Shown one piece after another: positions 55,228 to 64,000 of a stretch of DNA of 64,000 nucleotides. Source of the DNA: CAWHNT01 sp963830775 (GTDB taxonomy: Bacteria; Pseudomonadota; Alphaproteobacteria; Geminicoccales; Geminicoccaceae); NCBI GenBank assembly GCA_963830775.1, contig CAWHNT010000046.1, forward strand, positions 1 through 64,000, written 5' to 3'. How positions within the stretch are numbered: the first letter of the stretch is position 1; each line of letters starts with the position of its first letter. The notes under the pieces are model-generated. The model did no database searches. It was given only the letters and a program-made list of their open reading frames with translations, and was not told the DNA's origin. The translations under genes were made by a program, and so were the position numbers.

Positions 55228-56438
55228 TCAGCCCTTGCTCCAGAGCTCCTTGTACTTGGCGCTCGTGATGGGGAACTTCGCAACTGGGTAGATCTGGTGA
55301 TGGTCGGCGCAGTTGAAATAGCTCTCGTAGGCTAGATCGGCCGCGTTGGTCTTGAAGAACTGAAACATCTTCTCGATGTAGAAGGGATCCTCTCGTCCCC
55401 AGATGCCCCATTCCGAGATTGACAGCGGCTTGTCCTTGCTCTTGGCGAGCGCAAGCCAGAGCCCGGCTCCTTGCGGACCGCCACCCGGATTGTTCTGGAC
55501 GTAGAGACGATCCCAGATCTCCTGCGTCGTCATCCGGCCGAGTTCGGGATTGTCGTAGTAGTGCACGCCGATGATGTCGACGGCCTGATCTCCCGGGTAG
55601 AATTCGGCCGGGTTCACGGGGTTGAGGGTCTTGCGGCCGTTGGTCCACTCGATCTTCAGCTCTGACGAACCAGCCTTGAGAGCGGCCGAGGCATGCTGGA
55701 AGCAGCCGATATAGCTGGCCTTCTGGGAGTAGGACGTGTAGCCGTAGGCCGATCGGCCGCGATTGGCTTCCTTGCCAAGGCGGATCACCGCGTGCCCTGC
55801 CCCATTGTTCTTGAGCGCAGTGCCGATATCGCGGAACTTCTGGTCGAAGGCGCCTGCAGCGCAGGTGGCAAGCTGCCCGTCAGCTTCCTGCGGCAGCAGG
55901 TGAAGGTGGATCACGGGCTGGGACGTGGCCTGGGCGCCTTGCGCAGGGTGGCGCTCTTTGCACCGCTGATGGCGCTGCTCCAGGTGCGCTTGCCGATGCC
56001 GGCCCAGCCGGTATCGAGAGGCTGGCCGCGCCATGCGCCGGCAGCACCGGCGTTCGGACAGGCCATCCCCGACCACCAAGGCAGGCTCGACGCCTTCGGC
56101 CCGTTGAGCGCCACTGTCTCCACCATGTCCAGGATGGTGGGGAGCGTGCCCGCCACCGGCGCCGCCACCTGGAGCAGCGCCACCTGCGGACCCAGCGCGA
56201 GCAGCGAGGCTTGGCCCAGGTCAGCCTGACCGGCTGCCGTGATCCGTGGCCGGAAGAGCGGCGCTTCCTGTCTCGCCTCGGCCGTCTCGACCAGGCTTGC
56301 CGCTGGCGCAGCGGTGCTGATCGTGCCCAGCAGGAGAGCGCCCATGACAACGGCGCCAGCTTTGGCTGCAGGAGTAGACGTCCTGACACTGACACTATAG
56401 CCCGCTTGAAATCTGTGAATCATCTCGTAACCCCCCAA
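55228..56438 (-). CDS. Secreted GH26-like glycoside hydrolase, frameshifted
   Basis: This is an exported protein whose N-terminus reads KAGAVVMGALLLGTISTAAP. It then has LNGPKASSLPWWSGMACPN and, after a shift near 55920 where one base seems missing, IHLHLLPQEADGQLATCAAG with FDQKFRDIGTALKNNGAGHA. The C-terminal part has AVDIIGVHYYDNPELGRMTT and KPLSISEWGIWGREDPFYIE. The SEWG Glu is the expected nucleophile and the first catalytic acid lies earlier, as in GH26 beta-mannanase-like enzymes. The substrate may be an exopolysaccharide. Confidence 0.65.
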
Positions 56439-56693
56439 TCAGCTGCCGACTGGACCGCTCGCTGACCGGGTCATCATCCCTCATGCCAGCTGGTCTGGCC
56501 AGAGACTTCCCACCGCCGCCGGGCGATCGACTTGGTCGCTGGCAGGGCTGCTCGCTCAAAGCTCTTCCTGAGCAGCCTGGAGAACCAGCATCTTTGCCCT
56601 ATTTGCTCCCGCCCATGTGCCCTTTCCGGTGGGGCGAGGGCGTAGCACCTATGCCACCAGTCGGCTAAGTTGCCCCGGGCTGCAGGAGGCAAG

Positions 56694-59475
56694 GTGCTCA
56701 GCGGATCGTTGAAGAGGTGGCTGGGAACGCGCACGGAGGTGGAGACCTCGCCCGTGGTCGCGGACGAGGTCAAGCTCACCACCTGCTACATGTGCGCCTG
56801 CCGTTGCGGGATCCGCGTCCATCTGAAGGACGGGCGGGTCCGGTTCATCGACGGCAACGCGAAGCACCCGGTGAACCGTGGCGTGGTCTGCGGCAAGGGT
56901 GCCGCCGGGATCATGAACCACTACTCGCCGGCCCGGCTCCGGGCACCGCTTCTGCGCGTGGGCGAGCGCGGCGAGGGGCGGTTCAAGGAGATCTCGTGGG
57001 AGGAGGCGCTCGCCACCGCCACCGAGTGGCTGGCGCCGGTGCGGGCCAGCGACCCGAGGAAGCTCGCGTTCTTCACCGGGCGGGACCAGAGCCAGGCGCT
57101 GACGGGCTTGTGGGCATCCTCGTTCGGGACGCCGAACTATGCGGCGCATGGCGGGTTCTGCTCGGTCAACATGGCGGCGGCCGGGCAGTACACGATCGGC
57201 GGATCTTTCTGGGAGTTCGGCGAGCCGGACTGGGAGCGGGCGCAGTTCCTGCTGCTGTTCGGCGTGGCCGAGGACCATGACAGCAACCCCTTGAAGCTCG
57301 GGCTGTCGAAGCTCAAGGCGCGGGGGGCCAAGATCGTCTCGGTCAATCCGGTGCGCACCGGGTATTCGGCGATCGCCGACGAGTGGGTGCCGATCCGGCC
57401 GGGGACGGACGGGCTGCTGGTGTTCGCGCTGATCCATGAGCTGTTGCGGACGGAGCGGGTCGACCTCGACTACCTGGCCAGCCTCACCGATGCGGGCTGG
57501 CTAACGATCGACGCACCGGGAGAGCCGGACGACGGCCTCTACGCCCGCGACCCTGAAGGAACCCCGCTGCCGGCCGGCAGCATGCTGGGGCGGCATGCTC
57601 TGCCGGACGGGCGCGAAGGCGTTACGGTCTTCCAGCGGCTGGCGGCGCGCTATCTGGACCGGGCTTATGCGCCGGAGAGCGTGGCCGAGCGCTGCGGGGT
57701 GCCGGCCTCCACCATCCGGCGGCTGGCCGGCGAGCTCGCGCATGTGGCGTTCGAGCGGCCGATCCGGGTCGAGCAGCCCTGGACCGACATGAACGGGCAG
57801 CGGCACGAGGCGTTCGCGGGCCGGCCGGTGGCGATGCACGCGATGCGCGGCATCTCGGCCCATTCCAACGGCTTCCACACCTGCCGGGCGCTGCACCTGC
57901 TGCAGCTGCTGCTGGGCACCATCGATGTCCCGGGCGGGTGGCGGTACAAGGCCCCCTACCCTCGCCCGTCGCCGCCGGGTCCGCGGCCGTTCGGGAAGCT
58001 GGAGGACGTGGCACCGGGTCGGCCGATGGCGGGCATGCCGCTGGGGTTCCCGCGCGGGCCGGAGGACCTGCTGGTCGACGGCGACGGGCGGCCTTTGCGG
58101 ATCGACAAGGCCTTCAGCTGGGACGCGCCGCTGGCGGTCCATGGCATGCTGCAGACGGTGATCACCAACGCCTGGCGGGGCGATCCCTACCCGGTGGACG
58201 TGCTCTTCCTCTACATGGCGAACATGGCCTGGAACTCGGCCATGAACACCGCCCAGACCATGCGGATGCTGGCCGACAAGGACCCGGCCACGGGCGAGTA
58301 CCGCATCCCCAGGCTGATCTATGCGGATGCGTTCGACTCCGAGACGGTGGCGTTCGCCGACCTCGTGCTGCCCGATACGACCTATCTCGAGCGCTGGGAC
58401 TGCATCTCCCTGCTCGACCGGCCGATCGGGAACGCGCACGGGCCGGGGGACGCGATCCGGCAGCCGGTCGTGCAGCCGGACCGGGACGTGCGGCCGTTCC
58501 AGGACGTGCTGATCGACCTGGGGGTAAGGCTGGGTCTGCCGGCCTTCGCCCATGAGGACGGGCGGGCGCGCTATCCGGCGAGGCTACACCGACTATATCG
58601 CGCACCATGAGCGCAAGCCGGGGATCGGCACGCTAGCGGGCTGGCGCGGTGCGGCAGGGGAGAAGCAGGGCCGGGGCGAGCCGAACCAGGGCCAGCTCCA
58701 GGCCTATGTCGCGAACGGGTCCTTCTGGCGCTACGAGCTGGCGCCCGAGGAATCCTACATGAAGCCCGTGAACCGGGCCTACCTGGAGCGGGCGCAGGCG
58801 CTGGGCCTGATCGACAAGGTGGAGCCGATCCGGCTGCATCTCTATGCCGAGACGCTGCAGCGGTTCCGGCTGGCGGCGGAGGGGCATGGCGAGGTGCGGC
58901 CGCCGGCGGGGCATGCGGAGCGGATCCGCACCTACTTCGATCCCCTGCCCTTCTGGTACGAGCCGTTCGAGCACGTGGCGGCGGACGGGTTCCCGCTGCA
59001 TGCGGTGACCCAGCGGCCGATGCCGATGTACCATTCCTGGCACTCGCAGAATGCCTGGCTGCGGCAGATCATGGCTCGCAACCGGCTCTACATGAACCGG
59101 CGCACCGCGGCCGAGCTTGGGCTGCAGGACGGGGACTGGGTCTGGATCACGAGCCCGCACGGGCGGGTGAAGGCGCAGCTCGGGCTCATGGACGGGTGTG
59201 CGCCCGACACGGTCTGGACCTGGAACGCGATCGGCAAGCGGGCCGGGGCGTGGTCGCTCTGCGCCACGGCACCCGAATCGCAGCGCGGGTTCCTGCTCAA
59301 CCACATCATCCCGGAGCTGCTGCCGGAGCAGAAAGGGTACCGGCAGGCCAATGCCGACCCGGTGACGGGGCAGGCTGCCTGGTACGACCTCAGGGTGCGG
59401 GTGGAGAAGGCGGAGGCCGGCTTGGAGCGATGCGAGCCGCGCTTCCCGCCGGTGCAGGCGCGGGAGCCGGCATGA
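56694..59475 (+). CDS. soeA: Molybdopterin oxidoreductase catalytic subunit, SoeA-like, frameshifted
   Basis: This large DMSO-reductase-family protein has about 927 residues. It starts at GTG 56694 behind AGGAGG. It carries a [4Fe-4S] site TTCYMCACRCGIRVHLKDG with HPVNRGVVCGKGAAGIMNHY, then the pterin-binding body (FGTPNYAAHGGFCSVNMAAA, VLPDTTYLERWDCISLLDRP). An extra A near 58581 breaks the frame; removal gives RYPAGYTDYIAHHERKPGIG. There is no Tat leader, so the enzyme is cytoplasmic, as in the sulfite dehydrogenase SoeABC. Other DmsA-like substrates cannot be excluded. Confidence 0.78.
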
Positions 59476-60191
59476 CCAGTCTGCCGGAGCCGGGCCCGAG
59501 GAAGCTGGGCCTCGTCATCGACCTCGACACCTGCGTCGGCTGCCATGCCTGTGCGGTGGCCTGCAAGTCGTGGAACACCGGGGGGCAGGGCGGGCCGCTG
59601 GCGGATACGGACGCCTATGGCGAGGAGCCCGAAGGCATCTGGTTCAACCGGGTGCACACGTTCGAGACCGAGGAGCGGACGGTCCATTTCCCGCGCTCCT
59701 GCCTGCATTGCGAGAACGCGGCCTGTGTCACCGTCTGCCCGACCGGCGCTTCCTACAAGCGGGCCGAGGACGGGATCGTCCTGGTCGACCCGAACTTGTG
59801 CATCGGCTGCAAGCTCTGCTCCTGGGCCTGCCCGTACGGGGCGCGCGAGCTGGACCCGGCGCAAGGGGTGATGAAGAAATGCACCCTGTGCGTGGACCGG
59901 ATCTACAATGAGAACCTGGATCCCGCCGACCGGGTGCCGGCCTGTGTCGCCGTATGCCCGACCCGGGCGCGGCATTTCGGGGACCTGGGCGACCCGGAGT
60001 CCGACGTCTCGAAGCTCGTGCGGGCGCGCGAGGGTCGCGATCTCATGCCCGAGCTGGGCTACAGGCCGGTGAACAAGTATCTGCCGCCGCGCGCACCGCG
60101 GGTGGTGGAGCGTGACGGCGACGTGCCGGAAGCGCTCGACCTCGCCGCCCATCCCTTCCTGCGCTGGCTCGACCGGCTGCTATCGGCCTGA
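59472..60191 (+). CDS. soeB: 4Fe-4S ferredoxin subunit, SoeB/DmsB-like
   Basis: This is a 239-residue electron-transfer protein with four cubane-cluster motifs: DTCVGCHACAVACKSWN, CLHCENAACVTVCPTGASYK, LCIGCKLCSWACPYGARELD and KKCTLCVDRI...PACVAVCPTRARHF. It begins LGLVIDLDTCVGCHACAVAC. Its ATG overlaps the catalytic subunit stop in ATGA form. It passes electrons between the molybdenum site and the membrane subunit. Confidence 0.88.
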   Translation: MTSLPEPGPRKLGLVIDLDTCVGCHACAVACKSWNTGGQGGPLADTDAYGEEPEGIWFNRVHTFETEERTVHFPRSCLHCENAACVTVCPTGASYKRAEDGIVLVDPNLCIGCKLCSWACPYGARELDPAQGVMKKCTLCVDRIYNENLDPADRVPACVAVCPTRARHFGDLGDPESDVSKLVRAREGRDLMPELGYRPVNKYLPPRAPRVVERDGDVPEALDLAAHPFLRWLDRLLSA

Positions 60192-60198
60192 GCGACGC

Positions 60199-61128
60199 TT
60201 GCATCCGGCCTACTCGCTGATCTTCTTCACCACCGCCTCGGGCGCCGGCTACGGGCTGCTGGCGGCGAGCGGTGCCTTGGCCGTGCTGGGCCTCCTCCCG
60301 GGCGACCGGATGCTGGCGCTCGTAGCGCTGGGCCTGGCGCTCGCCCTCGTCACCGCGGGCCTCGTCGCCTCGACCTGGCACCTGACGCACCCGGAGCGGG
60401 CATGGCGGGCCTTCTCGCAATGGCGCAGCTCATGGCTGTCGCGCGAGGGCGTGCTGGCGCTGGCCTCCTATGCGGCGGCCGCACCCTTCGCCTGGAGCTG
60501 GGTGGTCGCCCGCGAGCCCAGCGCCCTGGCCGGGCTCGTGGCGGCCGTGCTCGCGGTGGCGACCGTGGCCTGCACGGCCATGATCTACGCCTCGCTGAAG
60601 CCCATCGCCGACTGGAACAGCGGCTGGACGGTGGCCGGCTACCTCGCCCTTGCGGGCATGACCGGCCTGCTCTGGCTCTCGGCGCTCAGCGCCTTCTTCG
60701 GCCACGCTCCCCAGGGGCTGGCGGCCGCTGCCTGCGCCGGCATCGCTCTGGCCTGGGCGGTGAAGGAGGGCTCGTGGCGGCGGCTGGCGCGGCGCCCGCT
60801 GCTGAGCAGCTCGGGCACCGCCACCGGCCTCGGCGACCGCGGCCGCGTGCGGCTGTTCGAGGCGCCGCACACGGAGAGCAACTATCTCCTGCGCGAGATG
60901 GGCTATCGCGTCGCCCGCAAGCACAAAGCCGCCTTGCGGCTGGCCACCCGCTGCCTCGCCTTCGCCGTCCCGCTGGCGGTCATGCTGCTCGCGGTCCTGA
61001 CCGGCCTGCAGCTGCTGTCGGTGCTGGGGGCGGTGGCAGCGTCGGCCGGCGTCCTGGTCGAGCGCTGGCTGTTCTTCGCCGAGGCCAGGCACACGGTCAT
61101 GCTCTACTATGGGGCCGAGGCCGCCTGA
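60199..61128 (+). CDS. soeC: DmsC/SoeC-type membrane anchor subunit
   Basis: This is a 309-residue membrane protein with about eight helices. It starts at TTG 60199, seven bases after the ferredoxin stop (MHPAYSLIFFTTASGAGYGL), and has VASTWHLTHPERAWRAFSQW with RSSWLSREGVLALASYAAAA. The C-terminal LLREMGYRVARKHKAALRLA is typical of DmsC. It binds quinone and links the complex to the respiratory chain. Confidence 0.85.
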   Translation: MHPAYSLIFFTTASGAGYGLLAASGALAVLGLLPGDRMLALVALGLALALVTAGLVASTWHLTHPERAWRAFSQWRSSWLSREGVLALASYAAAAPFAWSWVVAREPSALAGLVAAVLAVATVACTAMIYASLKPIADWNSGWTVAGYLALAGMTGLLWLSALSAFFGHAPQGLAAAACAGIALAWAVKEGSWRRLARRPLLSSSGTATGLGDRGRVRLFEAPHTESNYLLREMGYRVARKHKAALRLATRCLAFAVPLAVMLLAVLTGLQLLSVLGAVAASAGVLVERWLFFAEARHTVMLYYGAEAA

Positions 61129-61140
61129 GCGCGCCTGCTG

Positions 61141-62523
61141 CTAGGGTCCACCATCCGCCGCCCGGCAGGCCGGACCGGCGCAGGCGTTCAGCACCGCGGT
61201 CAGCTTCGCGAGATCGGCCTTGAGCTTGGCCGGGGCCTTCCTGTGCAGGCTCGTGAGCTGGTGGGGATCGTTGCGCATGTCGTAGAGCTCGCGGTCGCCC
61301 GTGGTCCACTCGATGTAAGCGTGGGTGCGCGTGCGCACACCGCGCCAGCCGGGCTGGCTACTGCCGCTGTCCCGCTGGAAGAACAGGGGATAGGCTTGGC
61401 GCCACGCCACCGGCATCGGTGCCTCGGCGTTGAGGAGCGGTGCGAACGACCTCCCGTCGATCTCCGGCGGTGAAGCGAGGCCGGCCCACTCGGCCAGGGT
61501 GGGAGCAAGATCGACATTGCCCACGAGGTGCTTCAGCTCCGCACCCGGCGTGATGCCGGGCCCGCGGACGTGAAGCAGCATGCGGACCGACTCCTCGTAG
61601 GGCAGACCCTTGCCCAAGGCCAGGCGGTGCTGTCCCGCCATCCAGCCATTGTCGGAGAGGAAGACGAGGTAGCTGTCGTCAAGGCGGCCGCTCGCCTCCA
61701 GCGCCCCCACGATACCCGCCACCCACTCGTCGGCCGCCTGGAGCGAGCGTGCCATGCTGGCATAGCGTGCATCGATCTGCGCGATCGTCGCCGCGTTGAA
61801 CTTGGCGCGACCGCGCAGCCAGGCCGACTTGTCGCCGACATCGGCCTCGTTGAAGGAGGGTGGCCGCGGGGCGGTGAGCCCTGCAAGCAGGCCCACATGC
61901 CGTGGCGCTGCCGTGGAGGGGATGTGGGGCGCGTAGAAACTGAGCCAGAGGAACAGCGGCTGCTCGGCCGGCGTGGTTTCGATGAACTCGATCGCCAGCC
62001 TGCCCCTGACATCGTCCGTATGGTCCTCGGCTGCGGTCCCGTAGGTGCGGACCTCGCCGCTCTCGTCCACGAGCGAGTAGTTGTAATAGCTTGCCTGGGA
62101 TCCAACGTTCACCCGCCAGAAATCCCAACCGGGTGGCCGATAAGGGAGCGAATAAGGGTCAGGATAGCCGTTCAGGTACTTGCCGATGAGGGCCGTGCGA
62201 TAGCCGGCGTCCTGGAGCCACGATCCGATCGTGGCGTGCTCGAGCCCGGACGCGACAAACTGGGCATGGCTATTGCGCGTCACCTTGGTGTTCTGGGCAT
62301 AGCGGCCGGTGAGCATGGTGGCCCGGCTCGGGCAGCACAGGGGATCGTTGAAGTAGGCTTGGGTGAAGCTGGCGCCCTTCTCTACGATGAGCCGCTGCAC
62401 GTTGGACATGTGCGCTTCGAGCCCTGCCGGCATGTCATCCATGAGGATGACCACCATATTCGGCTTGGCCTCGGCTACGGTGGCAACGAGGCTCAGAAGT
62501 GTCGCAAGGAGCAACCGCCGCAT
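61141..62523 (-). CDS. Secreted sulfatase
   Basis: This is a 460-residue type I sulfatase. The signal peptide (MRRLLLATLLSLVATVAEAK) leads into PNMVVILMDDMPAGLEAHM and the formylglycine motif DPLCCPSRATMLTGRYAQNT (C-x-P-x-R). Further on come DAGYRTALIGKYLNGYPDP, ALSRKVLFLSDN-like YLVFLSDNGWMAGQHRLAL and SVRMLLHVRGPGI. The Cys needs modification by a formylglycine-generating enzyme. It hydrolyses sulfate esters of carbohydrates or aryl compounds. It is convergent with the Soe-like operon, ending 12 bases from it. Confidence 0.88.
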   Translation of the reverse strand: MRRLLLATLLSLVATVAEAKPNMVVILMDDMPAGLEAHMSNVQRLIVEKGASFTQAYFNDPLCCPSRATMLTGRYAQNTKVTRNSHAQFVASGLEHATIGSWLQDAGYRTALIGKYLNGYPDPYSLPYRPPGWDFWRVNVGSQASYYNYSLVDESGEVRTYGTAAEDHTDDVRGRLAIEFIETTPAEQPLFLWLSFYAPHIPSTAAPRHVGLLAGLTAPRPPSFNEADVGDKSAWLRGRAKFNAATIAQIDARYASMARSLQAADEWVAGIVGALEASGRLDDSYLVFLSDNGWMAGQHRLALGKGLPYEESVRMLLHVRGPGITPGAELKHLVGNVDLAPTLAEWAGLASPPEIDGRSFAPLLNAEAPMPVAWRQAYPLFFQRDSGSSQPGWRGVRTRTHAYIEWTTGDRELYDMRNDPHQLTSLHRKAPAKLKADLAKLTAVLNACAGPACRAADGGP

Positions 62524-62623
62524 CGCCGCCTCCGAGAGCCGTCCGCTACTGGGGAGCAGCCGGGCACGTTCACGCTCATGTCCGAAATCATAGACAGAAC
62601 CAGCGCAGCTCTACCAGAGGTTG

Positions 62624-63635
62624 ATGATCTCTGGCAGCTGAAACGGCAGCGGCGATCGAGGCCGGCCCGGCGCCGTGGCGCCTCTGCGTCGCGCCGATGA
62701 TGGCCTGGACGGACCGGCATTGCCGGTACTTCCACCGCCTGCTGGCGCCGCATGCCCGGCTCTACACCGAGATGGTGCACAGCGGTGCGATCCTGTTCGG
62801 GGACGTGGAACGGCACCTCGCCTTCTCGCCCGAGGAGCACCCTTTGGCCCTGCAGCTGGGCGGCAGCGAGCCGGATGAGCTCGCGCGGGCGGCGGGCATT
62901 GGGCAAGGGTTCGGCTACGACGAGATCAACCTCAATTGCGGCTGCCCGTCGCCGCGGGTGCAGCGCGGCAGCTTCGGGGCCTGCCTGATGGCCGAGCCCG
63001 TGCGGGTGGCCGAGTGCGTGGCAGCGATGCGGGCCGCGGTCAGGGTGCCGGTCACGGTGAAGTGCCGGATCGGGGTCGACGACAGCGAGGAGAGGGAGTT
63101 CCTGCACCGCTTCGTCGAGACGGTCGCAGGGGCCGGCTGCACCACCTTCCTCGTCCATGCCCGCAAGGCCTGGCTCAAGGGCCTGAGCCCGAAGGAGAAC
63201 CGCGAGATCCCGCCCTTGCGCTACGAGATCGTGGCCGAGCTCAAGCGGGCGTTCCCGGCGCTCACCATCGTGCTCAACGGGGGCCTGCGCGAGCCGGCGG
63301 CCGCGGTGGCCCGGCTGGACGCCCTCGATGGGCTGATGATCGGGCGGGAGGCCTACGAGAACCCCTGGTCCCTCACGGTCTACGAGCAGCTCCTGTTCGG
63401 CACCCCGCCGCCTGCGCGCGACGCCGTGCTCGAGCGCATGGTGGCCTACGCCGGGCAGCAGGCTGGGGACCTGCCGGTGCGGGCGGTCACGCGGCACATG
63501 CTGGGCCTCTACAACGGCCTGCCGGGTGCCCGCGCCTTCCGCCGGCGGCTGAGTGCCGTGTCGCCCGAGGATGGGCCCGGCCTCCTGCGCGAGGCAGCAG
63601 CACTCGTGCGTACGCCGGAGGCCGTAGCGGCCTGA
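62624..63635 (+). CDS. dusA: tRNA-dihydrouridine synthase A
   Basis: DusA reduces uridines in the tRNA D-loop using FMN and NADPH. The sequence shows RLCVAPMMAWTDRHCRYFHR, LYTEMVHSGAILFGD, FGYDEINLNCGCPSPRVQRG (catalytic Cys in CGCPS), VHARKAWLKGLSPKENREIP, IVLNGGLREPAAAVARLDAL and LDGLMIGREAYENPW. No usual start fits the reading frame: an AGAGG-preceded ATG at 62624 is one base out, so an extra base near 62630 is likely. Confidence 0.88.
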
Positions 63636-63707
63636 CGCGGCCGCCCGTTCACGTGATATCAGGATCTGCCCGCTAAGAACGTGCCGATGGAGCTTGGGGA
63701 GCTGCGC

Positions 63708-63891
63708 ATGACGCGTGCGCAAGGTGTGGGTGCTTCTGGCCCGTGACCGAAGGGGCGTCACGGCGATCGAGTATGCGCTGCTGGCGGCGGTGGTGGCACT
63801 CGGCGCCATGGGCGGGCTAATGGCGCTGGGCAGCGGTACGGGCGGCCTCTACGACACGCTGGACGGCATCCGGCTGGCCATCCAGGGCTGA
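63708..63891 (+). CDS. Flp/Fap-type type IVb pilin
   Basis: This short prepilin of about 60 residues has RDRRGVTAIEYALLAAVVAL with GAMGGLMALGSGTGGLYDTL. The G-x-T-A-I-E-Y-A-L-L motif marks prepilin cleavage and the helix that packs the pilus. GGGGAG before the ATG at 63708 supports that start, but a base near 63711 must be dropped to join it to the pilin frame. GTG at 63715 is the in-frame alternative. No tad operon genes are seen in the window. Confidence 0.8.
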
Positions 63892-63894
63892 GCC

Positions 63895-64000
63895 TCAGCG
63901 GAACGCGGGCTCGTCGAAGCTCCTGAGCTTCCTGGAATGCAGGCGGTCGGGGCCCTGCTCGCGCAGGAGGCGGATGGTCTCGAGGCCGATCTGGAGGTGC
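63895..64000 (-). CDS. C-terminal fragment of an unidentified gene
   Basis: The minus strand at the right edge reads HLQIGLETIRLLREQGPDRL followed by HSRKLRSFDEPAFR and a stop four bases from the pilin stop. The helical ending resembles C-termini of AMP nucleosidase-like enzymes, but the fragment is too short for me to assign. The gene continues outside the window. Confidence 0.4.
   Translation of the reverse strand, partial: HLQIGLETIRLLREQGPDRLHSRKLRSFDEPAFR

Overview
This is a very GC-rich chromosomal window from an alphaproteobacterium. The evidence is the PHA repressor PhaR, an LdtR-type MarR regulator, the rpsF-rpsR-rplI block, an HGGxSTGP protein and an alphaproteobacterial style of catabolic operons. 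I would guess a Rhodospirillales or Geminicoccales relative, but nothing here fixes the genus. No full rRNA or tRNA gene is present.

Layout. About 1-14.4 kb is accessory. It holds a DUF2189 membrane protein, small RHH-like and GYD proteins, phage-type debris, an IS110 element with a possible bridge-RNA leader, a CopC-CopD pair and transposase relics. From 7.5 to 13.5 kb lies a P4/satellite-like integrated element: an iteron-and-hairpin candidate origin, a helicase, a Zn-finger/toprim primase, an AlpA-like regulator, small cargo genes and a P4-type integrase. The integrase sits next to the 3' half of a tRNA-Thr(GGT) gene, which is the attachment-site scar. About 14.4-36.4 kb is host metabolism: an HWE-type kinase with a receiver protein, a GH15 glucoamylase, a TetR/ene-reductase pair with a shared operator-like motif, and a class IV aminotransferase. 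It also has a seven-gene minus-strand run (sugar kinase, Zn-dehydrogenase, secreted protein, matrixin, PTPS, glycosyltransferase, methyltransferase), then malate synthase, a sugar-acid dehydrogenase, hydroxyproline epimerase and an ABC importer of the TrpX/YtrB-like kind. About 36.5-48 kb holds PutA, a TrxB-like flavoprotein and a LacI-controlled sugar ABC operon with isomerase and Gfo/Idh/MocA dehydrogenase. About 48-64 kb holds ribosomal proteins, PhaR, a metallohydrolase, LdtR, a valine-catabolism operon, a GH26-like secreted protein, a SoeABC/DmsABC-like molybdoenzyme, a sulfatase, DusA and a Flp pilin.

How genes work together. PutA and the hydroxyproline epimerase suggest use of (hydroxy)proline. 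The mmsB, hydrolase and acyl-CoA dehydrogenase genes degrade valine. The LacI region imports and oxidises a sugar or polyol. The Soe-like complex and the sulfatase suggest sulfur or sulfate-ester metabolism. The PTPS-glycosyltransferase-methyltransferase-dehydrogenase run may make a modified pterin.

Quality warning. At least fifteen otherwise healthy genes are split by single-base frameshifts, mostly +1, and removing one base restores the family consensus. I read these as sequence errors and report such genes as full-length frameshifted CDS.
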